Assembly (NCBI RefSeq): GCF_003072065.1 | Contig: NZ_QCYG01000004.1 | Location: 62,001 to 126,000, forward strand | Direction of reading: 5' to 3' | DNA from: Thalassorhabdomicrobium marinisediminis | GTDB lineage: Bacteria; Pseudomonadota; Alphaproteobacteria; Rhodobacterales; Rhodobacteraceae | DNA: 64,000 nucleotides | Shown: positions 8,345 through 16,526 of the stretch, in pieces | Layout of the letters: each line of letters starts with the position of its first letter | How positions within the stretch are numbered: the stretch's first letter is position 1 | Made by a program: the position numbers and the translations under genes | Notes under the pieces: model-generated | What the model was told of the DNA's origin: nothing | Database searches by the model: none | What the model saw: only the letters and a program-made list of their open reading frames with translations

Positions 8345-9376
8345 ATGACCTATACCCCCGCCGCTGACCGCTATGACCGCATGATCTATCGCCGCTGTGG
8401 CAAATCCGGCCTCAAGCTGCCGGCCGTGTCCTTCGGCCTGTGGCACAACTTCGGAGAGGGCACGCCGCACCAGATCAAGCGCGAGATGTGCCAGACCGCG
8501 TTCGATCACGGCATCACCCATTTCGACCTTGCCAACAACTACGGCCCCCCCGCAGGCAGCGCTGAAGAGGCTTTTGGCGAGATCCTGCGCACGGATTTCG
8601 CGGGCTACCGGGATGAACTGATCATCTCGTCCAAGGCGGGCTATGACATGTGGGAAGGGCCCTATGGCGAATGGGGGAGCCGCAAGTATCTGATCGCGTC
8701 CTGTGACCAGTCCTTGGACCGGCTGGGCGTCGATTACGTCGACATCTTCTACTCGCACCGGTTCGACCCCGAGACCCCGCTGGAAGAGACCATGGGCGCG
8801 CTGGATCATATCGTGAAGTCGGGTCGTGCGCTTTATGTGGGCATCTCGTCCTACAATTCCGAACGCACCCGCGAAGCGGCTGCGATTCTCAAGGACCTCG
8901 GGACACCTTGCTTGATTCACCAGCCCGCCTACAACATGCTCAACCGCTGGGTCGAACGGGACGGGTTGAAAGAAACGCTTCAGGAGTTGGGCATCGGCTC
9001 TATCGCGTTCACGCCGCTGGCGCAGGGGCTGCTGACGAAGAAATACCTTGGCGGCATCCCCGAGGGCAGCCGCGCGGCGCAGGACAGCTCATTGGATGCG
9101 GACATGATCACCGAGGAGATGATCGAGGCGCTCAAGGGCCTGAACCGGATCGCAGAGGCGCGCGGCCAGACCCTTGCGCAAATGGCGGTGGCCTGGGTGC
9201 TGCGCAACGAAGGCATCACCACGGCGCTGATCGGCGCGTCGAAACCCAGCCAGATCGAGGATTGCGCAGGCGCGGTGATGAACCTCGAATTCTCCGCTGC
9301 GGAGCTGGAAGAAATCGACACATACGCCAGCGATAAGGGGCTCAATCTTTGGGCATCCTCATCCGAAGGCGTCTAA
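8345..9376 (+). CDS. Aldo/keto reductase, YghZ / glyceraldehyde-3-phosphate reductase type
   Basis: 343 residues, cytosolic NADPH-dependent reductase of the KCNAB-like AKR branch. The catalytic tetrad is D61 and Y66 (FDLANNYG), K97 (SSKAGYD) and H138 (FYSHRFD). [20 protein letters not shown] and the NADPH-site [10 protein letters not shown] are characteristic of YghZ, which reduces methylglyoxal and L-glyceraldehyde 3-phosphate; substrate use here is inferred. The start at 8345 has a strong AAGGAGACC ribosome site. The frame is open further upstream, but that stretch overlaps RNase P RNA and is not coding. Confidence 0.93.
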   Translation: MTYTPAADRYDRMIYRRCGKSGLKLPAVSFGLWHNFGEGTPHQIKREMCQTAFDHGITHFDLANNYGPPAGSAEEAFGEILRTDFAGYRDELIISSKAGYDMWEGPYGEWGSRKYLIASCDQSLDRLGVDYVDIFYSHRFDPETPLEETMGALDHIVKSGRALYVGISSYNSERTREAAAILKDLGTPCLIHQPAYNMLNRWVERDGLKETLQELGIGSIAFTPLAQGLLTKKYLGGIPEGSRAAQDSSLDADMITEEMIEALKGLNRIAEARGQTLAQMAVAWVLRNEGITTALIGASKPSQIEDCAGAVMNLEFSAAELEEIDTYASDKGLNLWASSSEGV

Positions 9377-9390
9377 CGCGCCGTTTGCTG

Positions 9391-9418
9391 TTGACTCACC
9401 CGCCAAACCGCTTAGAAG
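9391..9418 (+). promoter_or_regulatory. Probable sigma-70 promoter of rpmG
   Basis: TTGACT (9391-9396), 16 bp, TAGAAG (9413-9418), about 60 bp upstream of rpmG. The strong -35 with a weak -10 lacking the final T is the promoter type reported to need CarD in Rhodobacter; a carD gene is present in this window. Confidence 0.5.
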
Positions 9419-9476
9419 GCGGGCTTCAGATGAATTCACGCGGGCGACAGTCGCGCGCAAAACCCGGAGAGAGACC

Positions 9477-9644
9477 ATGGCGAAGCCAACCACGATCAAA
9501 ATCCGCCTGAACTCCACCGCAGGCACCGGCCACTTCTATGTGACCAAGAAGAACGCGCGCACGATGACCGAGAAGATGGTCGTCAACAAGTATGACCCCG
9601 TCATCCGCAAGCACGTTGAATACAAGGAAGGCAAGATCAAGTAA
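9477..9644 (+). CDS. rpmG: 50S ribosomal protein L33
   Basis: 55 residues, beginning [20 protein letters not shown], a complete match to the bacterial L33 pattern. It contains no cysteine, so it is the zinc-independent form of L33. The start has GGAGAGAGACC upstream. It is monocistronic: a sigma-70-like promoter lies just before it and a strong intrinsic terminator just after. Confidence 0.97.
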   Translation: MAKPTTIKIRLNSTAGTGHFYVTKKNARTMTEKMVVNKYDPVIRKHVEYKEGKIK

Positions 9645-9665
9645 GATCGCTTTCACCCTTACGAG

Positions 9666-9703
9666 ACGGGTCGCCCAGATGGACATCTGCGGCGGCCCGT
9701 TTT
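9666..9703 (+). terminator. Rho-independent terminator of rpmG
   Basis: ACGGGTCGCC (9666-9675) pairs with GGCGGCCCGT (9691-9700, one G-U), with an inner CAGATG-GA-CATCTG stem stacked on it. TTTCGTT follows. It lies 22 bp after the stop codon. Confidence 0.85.
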
Positions 9704-9726
9704 CGTTGTGGGGTGGTTTATGCAGG

Positions 9727-9789
9727 AAGGAGGGGGCGCTGCCCCCGTCGCTTGCGCGACTCCCCCGGGATATTTCTAAAACAAAGATG
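9727..9789 (-). repeat. Dispersed intergenic repeat, copy B (full length with hairpins)
   Basis: Read on the minus strand: head box CATCTTTGTTTTAGAAATA (from 9789), then GGGGGAG, the stem GTCGC-GCAA-GCGAC, and the hairpin GGGGGC-AGC-GCCCCC. It begins about 60 bp after the stop of the BI-1 family gene, in the same direction, so it would be in that gene's 3' UTR. Confidence 0.75.
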
Positions 9790-9847
9790 GGGCTGAACGA
9801 AAAAGGGCCGCCCGAAGGCGACCCTTTGGAATGCGGATGGTCCGGCT

Positions 9848-10624
9848 TTATTCGCGGCTGCCGAGCATTTGCAGCAGGAACATGAACATGTTGATGAAGT
9901 TGATGTAGAGGCTCAACGAGCCCATGATCGCGGATTTCGCCAGCCATTCCTGATCGCCATGCGCCGCATGGGCCACATATTCGCCCTTGATGCGCTGGGT
10001 GTCATAGGCGGTCAGGCCCGCGAAGATCAACAGGCCGATGATCGACACGGCCCAGCCAAGCGCATCCGACTGCAGCCAGATGTTGACGATGGAGGCCACG
10101 ATCAGACCGATCACGCCCATGATCAGGAAGCTGCCCCAGCCGGAGATGTCACGTTTTGTGGTGTAGCCCCAGAGCGACAGGCCCGCGAAGGCGATCGAGG
10201 TGATCAGGAAGACCTGCGCGATGGATGTGCCGGTGAAGGCCACGAAGATCCAGGAGATCGACACGCCCATGGCGGCCGCGAAGGTGTAGAAGAACAGCTG
10301 AGCGCCGGCGGCGGAGATACGGTTGATCATCGCGCCGAACAGAAACACCATGGCGAGCGGCAGGAACATCAGCACCCATTTGAGCGGGCTAAGATAGAGT
10401 GTCGCCCCCAGGTCGGTGAGGTACTGGTTCGCGCCGATCTGGTATTCCGTCGGGATGGTCGAAACCGTCATCGAGCCGATGGCCCAGGCGGCAAGGAACG
10501 TAAGGAACAGGCCGCCGGACATCAGCCCGTAAACCTTGTTCATGTGGGCGCGCAGCCCTTCGTCGATCGCTGCCGTGCGGACGCCAGCAGCCGCTGTCAT
10601 CTGCGGGTTTCTATAGTCAGCCAT
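9848..10624 (-). CDS. Bax inhibitor-1 / YccA family inner-membrane protein
   Basis: 258 residues with seven hydrophobic segments, the fold of the BI-1 (TMBIM) family; bacterial YccA interacts with the FtsH protease and eukaryotic members are pH-sensitive calcium leak channels. Characteristic features are GLTAYDTQRIK near residue 210 and the C-terminal SLSLYINFINMFMFLLQ. The start MADYRNPQMT has GGAGGGACCAA directly upstream; a longer open frame to 10738 lacks a ribosome site. It is convergent with rpmG, separated by a terminator and a repeat copy. Confidence 0.92.
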   Translation of the reverse strand: MADYRNPQMTAAAGVRTAAIDEGLRAHMNKVYGLMSGGLFLTFLAAWAIGSMTVSTIPTEYQIGANQYLTDLGATLYLSPLKWVLMFLPLAMVFLFGAMINRISAAGAQLFFYTFAAAMGVSISWIFVAFTGTSIAQVFLITSIAFAGLSLWGYTTKRDISGWGSFLIMGVIGLIVASIVNIWLQSDALGWAVSIIGLLIFAGLTAYDTQRIKGEYVAHAAHGDQEWLAKSAIMGSLSLYINFINMFMFLLQMLGSRE

Positions 10625-10784
10625 TTGGTCCCTCCAAGGGTGATATTGTTGTCTGAACAGATGCGACGCGCCACGGTGGACGCGCCATACCTTCCTTGGG
10701 TCCGATATTGGCATGTCTGCCCCGATTTTCAATAGCAACCGGGCGGGTATAGGGCTGAATTTGTGCGGTTTCGTACAGGCTGTG

Positions 10785-10979
10785 TCAGGACAGATCCCAG
10801 AACGGGCGCGCGGCCTCGCGGGCGGCTTGCGCCGGCGTCAGGCCCAAATCCCGCAGCCGGTCGTCGTCCAGATCCGCAAGCACCCGACGTTGCTTCCAGA
10901 CGGCGAGGTAGGTGGCCAGCGATGGGGTCAGACGGCCTATGCGTCTTCGTGTGACGGGGGGTGAGACTGTATGGCTCAT
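10785..10979 (-). CDS. DUF1127 small arginine-rich protein
   Basis: 64 residues. The C-terminal half (RRVLADLDDDRLRDLGLTP) is the DUF1127/YjiS-like signature, which in alphaproteobacteria includes small proteins affecting RNA metabolism, phosphate uptake and stress. The start at 10979 was chosen for its AAGGACACGTA ribosome site; a longer version from 11009 is possible. It is transcribed divergently from a LysR-type regulator, and the shared control region contains a 9-bp inverted repeat (see 11005-11065). Confidence 0.85.
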   Translation of the reverse strand: MSHTVSPPVTRRRIGRLTPSLATYLAVWKQRRVLADLDDDRLRDLGLTPAQAAREAARPFWDLS

Positions 10980-11004
10980 TACGTGTCCTTCCGTGATGTA
11001 AGGG

Positions 11005-11065
11005 ATCATTCATATTTCATGTCTTGATGTATGGCGCCGGGTGCGGCATTAGTAAAATGAATGAT
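11005..11065. promoter_or_regulatory. Long-range inverted repeat between DUF1127 and lysR genes
   Basis: ATCATTCAT (11005-11013) and its exact reverse complement ATGAATGAT (11057-11065) lie 43 bp apart in the only A/T-rich stretch of the divergent region. The arrangement suits two binding sites for the LysR-type protein encoded on the right; inferred, not proven. Confidence 0.5.
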
Positions 11066-11093
11066 TTTTAGATAACCTATCAGGGATGGTGAT

Positions 11094-11978
11094 ATGTCGC
11101 GAAATCTGGATATGACGGCGCTGCGGTCTTTCGTCACCGTGGCGGACATGGGCGGGGTCACCAAGGCGGCGGGGGTGCTGAACCTGACGCAATCGGCGGT
11201 GTCGATGCAGCTCAAGCGGCTGGAAGAGAGCCTTGATGCGTCTTTGCTGGACCGGAGCGCGCGGCAGATCGGGGTCACGGCCGAGGGCGAGCAATTGCTG
11301 AGCTATGCGCGGCGGATGCTGGCGCTCAACGATGAGGCGCTGTCGCGGCTCACCGCGCAGGAATATGAGGGAGATATCACGCTGGGTGTGCCCCATGACA
11401 TCATCCATCCTTATATCCCACAGGTGCTCCGCCGCTTCGCCGCCGATTTCCCCCGCGTGCAGATCAACCTCGTGTCCCACCCCAGCAAACGCCTGCGCGA
11501 GAAGTTCGGGCGTGGCGAGTGTGACGCCATCCTCACGACCGAGGACCAGCCCGGGCCGGGGGGCATCTCTCTTGTGACCCTGCCGCTGGTCTGGGTCGGG
11601 GCCGTGGGCGGCACGGCGTGGCGCAACCGTCCGTTGCCGGTGGCCTTTTGCAAGAACTGCATCTTCCGGTCCGGTGTGCTCAAGCGGATGGACGAGGCCG
11701 GGTTCGATTGGCAGATGGTCGTGGAATCGGAATACGACAGCGCGGTGGAGGCCGTGGTGACGGCGGATCTGGCGGTGCATGCGCTGATCAAGGGGGTCTA
11801 TCCCCAGCATACGGCGCCGGTGCCCCACGAAGGCGCGCTGCCGGACCCGGGGAAAAGTCAGATCGTTCTGTACATGCAGGATCGCGACGACCCCGTGCTG
11901 GCCGCGCTGCGCGACATGATCCGACACGCCTATATGTCGCAATGGTCGGTGTCCGACGCGCCGCGCCTTCGGGCCTAG
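11094..11978 (+). CDS. LysR-family transcriptional regulator
   Basis: 294 residues. The N-terminal winged helix-turn-helix (residues 1-60, MTALRSFVTVADMGGVTKAA and NLTQSAVSMQLKRLEESL) is followed by a periplasmic-binding-like effector domain (about 90-290). It binds DNA as a tetramer and usually controls a divergent gene, here the DUF1127 gene. The stop codon overlaps the stop of the convergent oxidoreductase gene by 4 bp. The effector is unknown. It resembles the LrhA/HexA subgroup by its start pattern; moderate certainty on the subgroup. Confidence 0.9.
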   Translation: MSRNLDMTALRSFVTVADMGGVTKAAGVLNLTQSAVSMQLKRLEESLDASLLDRSARQIGVTAEGEQLLSYARRMLALNDEALSRLTAQEYEGDITLGVPHDIIHPYIPQVLRRFAADFPRVQINLVSHPSKRLREKFGRGECDAILTTEDQPGPGGISLVTLPLVWVGAVGGTAWRNRPLPVAFCKNCIFRSGVLKRMDEAGFDWQMVVESEYDSAVEAVVTADLAVHALIKGVYPQHTAPVPHEGALPDPGKSQIVLYMQDRDDPVLAALRDMIRHAYMSQWSVSDAPRLRA

Positions 11979-12940
11979 GGGGTGACGACGACCTTGCCGG
12001 TGCTTTGCCGGCTGCGCAGAAGCTCCAGCGCCGCGGCGGCTTGATCCAGAGGCAGCACGTGGCTGACATGGGGCCGCAGCTGGCCCGCCTCGAACATCGC
12101 GAAAAGCGCGCCCATGCTGTCAGCCAGCGCGGTCGGGTTGAACGACAGGTAGCCGCCCCAGTAAAACCCGATAACCGAGATGTTCTTGACCAGCAGGTGG
12201 TTCGCCGGGATCTGCGGCACCTCTCCGCTCGCAAAGCCGATGCTCAGGATGCGGCCTTCGCGGTTGGTGGCACGCAGGGCGGCGGTGAAGGCCGCGCCGC
12301 CCACCGGGTCATAAACGACATCCGCCCCGCCCAAGGCGCGGACCTCCGCCGTGAGGTCAGCGTTAGCGTCGAAAACATGATCCGCTCCGGCGGCCCGTGC
12401 CACGGCGCATTTCGCCTCACCGCGGGCCACGGCGATCACAGTTGCGCCCAAAGCTTTGCCGATCTCGACCGCGGTGAGCCCGACACCGCCCGCCGCACCC
12501 AGCGCCAGCAAGGTTTCACCCGGTTGCAACCGTGCGCGGCGGGTCAGGGCAAGGTGCGATGTGCCATAAGCGACCTGAAATCCTGCAGCCTGTGGCGCGG
12601 TCATGGTGGCGGGCACAGGGCGGCACAGGGCTGCTGGAAAGACGCCGGCCTCCGCCAGACCGCCCTGACCGCCAAACACGGCCACGCGGGCCCCCACGGC
12701 GGGGGAGGTGACGCCCGGTCCTTGCTCGAGAACCGTGCCGCAAACCTCCATGCCAAGGGTGAAGGGTGCGGCTGGCGTGTCCTGATAGGTTCCCTTCGCC
12801 ATCAGCAGGTCGGCGAAGTTGAGGCCGCACGCCTCAATCCCGATCAGGACTTCGCCTTGGGCGGGTGAGGGGCGCGCAACCTCTGACAGGGACGGGGTGG
12901 CCCCGTCGGAGGGAACCCGGAAGGCCCGCATGGTCGTCAT
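11975..12940 (-). CDS. NADPH:quinone oxidoreductase-like MDR enzyme
   Basis: 321 residues, zinc-free medium-chain dehydrogenase/reductase. The N-terminal GroES-like fold carries IGIEACGLNFADLLMAKG. The Rossmann domain has LGAAGGVGLTAVEIGKALGA (about residues 150-170). YDPVGG and the C-terminal NHLLVKNISVIGFYWGGY are typical of the NADPH-quinone reductase / QorA-like branch. The substrate is unknown. It converges on the LysR gene with a 4-bp overlap of stop codons. No clear ribosome site strength is visible upstream (GAATTAACC-type A/T-rich leader). Confidence 0.87.
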   Translation of the reverse strand: MTTMRAFRVPSDGATPSLSEVARPSPAQGEVLIGIEACGLNFADLLMAKGTYQDTPAAPFTLGMEVCGTVLEQGPGVTSPAVGARVAVFGGQGGLAEAGVFPAALCRPVPATMTAPQAAGFQVAYGTSHLALTRRARLQPGETLLALGAAGGVGLTAVEIGKALGATVIAVARGEAKCAVARAAGADHVFDANADLTAEVRALGGADVVYDPVGGAAFTAALRATNREGRILSIGFASGEVPQIPANHLLVKNISVIGFYWGGYLSFNPTALADSMGALFAMFEAGQLRPHVSHVLPLDQAAAALELLRSRQSTGKVVVTP

Positions 12941-13024
12941 AAGCTGAATTAACCTTGATTTTTCGTATAGATGCGTTGCCAGAGAAGTCTAAAAGATGCC
13001 GCGCCCCAGCGCAATCGCGCGGTT

Positions 13025-13187
13025 GACCTGACCCTTTCGACAGGTCGCGCGCGGCGGAACCTGTCCTAAAGGACAGGGGAACCCATGCAACCCTTGCGTG
13101 TTTAGGGGTACATCGTTTGATAGCAAACAACGCAGGGCGACCTGCGACTATGAAGGCCCCCGAACAATCCGGGCAACCGGGTTCGGG
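13025..13187. promoter_or_regulatory. Cluster of five inverted repeats upstream of XRE regulator
   Basis: In order: GACCTG/CAGGTC (13025-13046), CCTGTCCTAAAGGACAGG (13060-13077, 7-bp arms), GTTTGATAGCAAAC (13115-13128), CGCAGG-GCGA-CCTGCG (13131-13146), and CCCGAAC/GTTCGGG (13159-13187). The GTTTG palindrome is the most operator-like and may be the regulator's own site. The last two could form leader hairpins; the final arm ends 19 bp before the start codon. Confidence 0.55.
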
Positions 13188-13206
13188 CAAATAACAGGAA
13201 TAGAAT

Positions 13207-13575
13207 ATGAAACACCCCGTCGACGTCCATGTGGGCAAACGTATCCGTCACCGTCGCTGGATCAGCGGCACGACGCAGCAACAACTGGCCGATCAGGTGG
13301 GGATCAAGTTTCAGCAGATCCAGAAATACGAAACCGGCATGAACCGGGTCAGCGCGTCGCGTTTGTGGGATATTGCCCATGCGCTGGGGGTTGACGTGTC
13401 GTTCTTTTTCGAGGGACTCGATGCCGCGTTGATCGAGGGGGACGGAACCTCGATGCCCAGCGATATCCTTTCCGACAAGGAAGCGCTGGATTTGCTGCGG
13501 TCCTATTACGCCATCCCCGAGAACCAGCGCCGACGTCTGTTCGATCTGGCCCGCGTGCTCAGCGAAGCCGCCTGA
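13207..13575 (+). CDS. XRE-family helix-turn-helix regulator
   Basis: 122 residues. A Cro/CI-type HTH occupies about residues 10-68 (RIRHRRWISGTTQQQLADQV, then KFQQIQKYETGMNRVSASRL). The C-terminal part (70-122) is acidic and helical with LRSYYAIPENQRRRLFDLAR. This is the common short Rhodobacterales XRE protein, found near many loci and probably autoregulated; its targets are unknown. The upstream 180 bp is full of palindromes. It is not accompanied by a toxin or phage genes, so it is unlikely to be an antitoxin or prophage repressor. Confidence 0.9.
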   Translation: MKHPVDVHVGKRIRHRRWISGTTQQQLADQVGIKFQQIQKYETGMNRVSASRLWDIAHALGVDVSFFFEGLDAALIEGDGTSMPSDILSDKEALDLLRSYYAIPENQRRRLFDLARVLSEAA

Positions 13576-13691
13576 CAGGGGCCGCCGGGCGTTGGGCAAC
13601 AGGGGCGATAGGGGCGGCGGCGTTTTGCAGCTTGACCTTCGCACCGGCGCAACGCTACCGCAGGGCCAATTGCGGCCAGAGGATGCGGTAG

Positions 13692-14504
13692 ATGAGCTTT
13701 ACGACGGAAATGCCCGACAGCACCGAGCAGGTCGCGCTGCGCCGCTGCGCCCATGCCATGGCGGACGCGGCCCGCGCCGCCATCCTGCCGCTGTTTCGCA
13801 CGGCGCTTGTCTCTGACAACAAGGATCTGGCCGGGTTTGACCCGGTGACCGAGGCTGACCGGGGCGCGGAGCGTGCAATGCGCGACGTGCTTGCCCGGCT
13901 GCGGCCCGACGATGCGATTCTGGGTGAGGAATACGGCGAGACCGGGGGCACGTCGGGAATGCAATGGGTACTGGACCCGATTGACGGCACCCGCGCCTTC
14001 ATCAGCGGCACGCCAACTTGGGGGGTGTTGATCTCTGTGCGCAACGCCGGTGGGCCGCTCTTCGGCCTGATCGACCAGCCCTACGTTGGTGAGCGGTTCG
14101 AGGGGGGCTTTGGTCTGTCAGAAATGACCGGCCCGCGGGGCACGGTGCCGCTTGCGGTGTCGGGCGTGGCGCGGCTGGATGAGGCAACGATCCTCACGAC
14201 CTTTCCGGAGGTCGGGACCGAGGCGGAGGGTGAGGGGTTCCGCCGCGTCGCGCGCCGGTGCCAGCTTGCCCGCTATGGCATGGATTGCTACGCCTACGCG
14301 CTTTTGGCGGCAGGCCACGTGGATCTGGTCGTCGAAGCGGGGTTGAGCGCCTATGACGTGCAGGCCCCCATCGCGGTAATCGAAGCCGCCGGCGGGCGCG
14401 TCACCGATTGGCAGGGGCGCCCGGCCCATGAAGGGGGCCGCGTGCTGGCCGCAGCGACAGAAGATTTACACGCGCAGGCCCTGGACATCCTTTCGGCCGT
14501 TTGA
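13692..14504 (+). CDS. hisN: Inositol monophosphatase-family phosphatase, probably histidinol-phosphatase
   Basis: 270 residues. Mg-dependent phosphatase with the IMPase motifs: E79/E80 in GEEYGE, D95-P-I-D98-G-T in the catalytic loop, and DVQAPIAVIEAAGG near the C-terminus. Members with this length and the pattern GTRAFISGTPTWGVLI are usually HisN-type histidinol-phosphate phosphatases (histidine biosynthesis, cytosol), although inositol or nucleotide phosphatases cannot be excluded. No other his genes lie nearby. It stands alone between the XRE gene and a repeat copy. Confidence 0.82.
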   Translation: MSFTTEMPDSTEQVALRRCAHAMADAARAAILPLFRTALVSDNKDLAGFDPVTEADRGAERAMRDVLARLRPDDAILGEEYGETGGTSGMQWVLDPIDGTRAFISGTPTWGVLISVRNAGGPLFGLIDQPYVGERFEGGFGLSEMTGPRGTVPLAVSGVARLDEATILTTFPEVGTEAEGEGFRRVARRCQLARYGMDCYAYALLAAGHVDLVVEAGLSAYDVQAPIAVIEAAGGRVTDWQGRPAHEGGRVLAAATEDLHAQALDILSAV

Positions 14505-14568
14505 TCGGGGGGGCGCGGGCTGGTGCGCAGAGTTGGGCGGTGTCGGTTCTCGATCCCTCTCACACTAT

Positions 14569-14590
14569 AGGTATTTTTGAACCAGAGAAG
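14569..14590 (-). repeat. Dispersed intergenic repeat, copy C (head box)
   Basis: On the plus strand AGGTATTTTTGAACCAGAGA followed by AG. The 20 bp core is identical to copy F at 47130. It lies between two plus-strand genes, about 100 bp before the start of the 8-oxoguanine deaminase-like gene, with no hairpin next to it. Confidence 0.7.
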
Positions 14591-14688
14591 GGTTGAACCG
14601 AAGGGGTGTGCGCCGCTACGGTGGTTCTACCGCGTCCTTTCCCGTTCTGGCGGCCCCTTTTGAACGAACGGCATCAAAAGGAGTGCCC

Positions 14689-16035
14689 ATGTCCGATATT
14701 CTGATCCGCAATGCCCTGTCCGTGGTGACCATGGACGAGACGCGCCGCGAACTTGCAGGCGCCGATGTGCATCTGCGAAACGGAGTGATCGTCGCGGTGG
14801 GTGCGGGGCTGGAAATCGGCGGTGCGCAGATCGTCGACGCCTCCGGGTGCGTGGTGACACCGGGCTTGGTGAACACCCATCATCACCTTTACCAGACCTT
14901 GACGCGCGCGGTGCCCGGGGCGCAGGACGCGCTGTTGTTTGGCTGGCTGCAAAGACTTTACCCGATCTGGGCCCGCTTCGGGCCGGAGGAGATGTTCGTC
15001 TCGGCCCAGGTGGGGCTGGCAGAACTGGCGCTTTCGGGCTGCACAATGACCTCGGACCATTTGTATCTTTACCCCAACGGCGCGCGGCTGGACGACACGA
15101 TTGCCGCAGCGGGCGAGGTCGGCCTGCGGTTTCATCCCACGCGCGGGGCCATGAGCATCGGCGAGAGCGACGGCGGCTTGCCGCCGGATGCGCTGGTCGA
15201 GGCTGAGGCTGGCATTCTTGAGGATTGCATCCGCGTGATCGACGCCTTCCACGATGCATCCGAGGGGGCCATGGTGCGGGTTGGCGTCGCGCCCTGTTCC
15301 CCGTTCTCGGTCAGCCGTGATCTGATGCGCGACGCGGCTCTTCTGGCGCGGGACAAAGGGGTCATGCTGCACACCCATCTGGCCGAAAATGGCGAGGATG
15401 TCGCCTATTCGCTTGCGACATTCGGCTGCCGTCCGGGCCAATATGCCGAGGATCTGGGTTGGACCGGTCCGGACGTGTGGCACGCCCACTGCGTCAAACT
15501 GGACGGGCAAGAGATTGACCTTTTCGCCCGGTCACGCACCGGCGTGGCCCATTGCCCCTGTTCCAATTGCCGTCTTGGCTCGGGGATCGCGCCGGTGCGC
15601 GAAATGCGGGATGCGGGCGTGCCCGTGGGGCTGGGCGTTGACGGGTCGGCGTCGAACGATATGGGGTCACTGATCGGCGAGGCACGACAGGCGATGCTGT
15701 TGCAGCGCGTCGCGCGCGGGGCTGACGCCATGTCCGCGCGCGAGGCGTTGGAGATCGCGACCCGGGGCGGGGCCGAGGTGCTGGGCCGCGACGATTGCGG
15801 CCAGATCGCCCCGGGCAAACGTGCGGATATTGCCATTTGGGACACGACCCGCGCCGTTGAAAACGCAGGATCCTGGGATCCGGCGGCGCTGTTGCTGGCC
15901 GGTCCCACGCGGGTGCGGGATCTGTTTGTTGAGGGGCGGCGGATCGTCACCGATCACCGGGTGACCAGCTTCGACCTTGAGCGTGCTCTTGTGCGGCAGA
16001 GCCAGTTGGTGCGAGGGTTGCAGGACAAGTTGTAA
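14689..16035 (+). CDS. 8-oxoguanine deaminase-type amidohydrolase
   Basis: 448 residues, cytosolic metal-dependent deaminase of the TrzA/AtzB-like amidohydrolase branch. Metal ligands: H64 and H66 in NTHHHLYQ, the histidine pair in HTHLAEN near residue 226, and aspartate in GVDGSASND. GCTMTSDHLYLYP and HAHCVKLD fit 8-oxoguanine deaminases, which convert 8-oxoguanine to uric acid. The start at 14689 has AAAAGGAGTGCCC upstream; the longer frame is unsupported. With guanine deaminase 500 bp away it suggests a purine-base salvage or detoxification pair. Confidence 0.85.
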   Translation: MSDILIRNALSVVTMDETRRELAGADVHLRNGVIVAVGAGLEIGGAQIVDASGCVVTPGLVNTHHHLYQTLTRAVPGAQDALLFGWLQRLYPIWARFGPEEMFVSAQVGLAELALSGCTMTSDHLYLYPNGARLDDTIAAAGEVGLRFHPTRGAMSIGESDGGLPPDALVEAEAGILEDCIRVIDAFHDASEGAMVRVGVAPCSPFSVSRDLMRDAALLARDKGVMLHTHLAENGEDVAYSLATFGCRPGQYAEDLGWTGPDVWHAHCVKLDGQEIDLFARSRTGVAHCPCSNCRLGSGIAPVREMRDAGVPVGLGVDGSASNDMGSLIGEARQAMLLQRVARGADAMSAREALEIATRGGAEVLGRDDCGQIAPGKRADIAIWDTTRAVENAGSWDPAALLLAGPTRVRDLFVEGRRIVTDHRVTSFDLERALVRQSQLVRGLQDKL

Positions 16036-16061
16036 CGTCTGCCTGTCGGAGGAGGGGCGCG

Positions 16062-16526
16062 ATGAAATACCTTGCAGGGTTTGCCATGCTCGCGCTGATG
16101 GCCTGTCAGCCCGGGGGCGAGTCGGTGTCCACCGGGGGCGGGGCCGCCCCGGCGACAGCGGTGCCCGCGGGCGCCTTCGTGGCCATGTTGAACGCGGCAC
16201 GAACGGCGCAGGGGCGCGGCGCCGTGACCGAAGACTCTCGTCTGACGCGGGCCGCACAGGCCCATGCGCAGGACATGGCGACGGGGGGCTTTTTCTCGCA
16301 CCGAAGCCCGAACGGGGCCACCTTCACCGATCGCGCCCGCGCCGCGGGCTATGGGTGTGTCGCGGCCGAGAACATCGCCGCGGGACAGCGGTCCGAAGCC
16401 GAGGTCATGGCCGAATGGATGGCGTCAGCCGGCCACCGGCGCAACATCCTGCTGCCCGCTGCGACCGAGTTCGGGTTGGGCCGCAGCGGCACGTATTGGG
16501 TGTTGATGCTGGGGCGCGGCTGCTAG
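16062..16526 (+). CDS. CAP/SCP-domain lipoprotein
   Basis: 154 residues. The signal MKYLAGFAMLALMAC ends in a lipobox with the modified cysteine at residue 15. A short Gly/Pro linker precedes a CAP (SCP/PR-1) domain from about residue 37, with HAQDMATGGFFSHRSPNG, AENIAAG and the later HRRNILLP motif that includes the conserved cavity histidines and glutamate. Bacterial CAP proteins sit at the envelope and their function is mostly unknown. It is 26 bp after the deaminase gene and its stop overlaps that of convergent guaD by 4 bp. Confidence 0.88.
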   Translation: MKYLAGFAMLALMACQPGGESVSTGGGAAPATAVPAGAFVAMLNAARTAQGRGAVTEDSRLTRAAQAHAQDMATGGFFSHRSPNGATFTDRARAAGYGCVAAENIAAGQRSEAEVMAEWMASAGHRRNILLPAATEFGLGRSGTYWVLMLGRGC

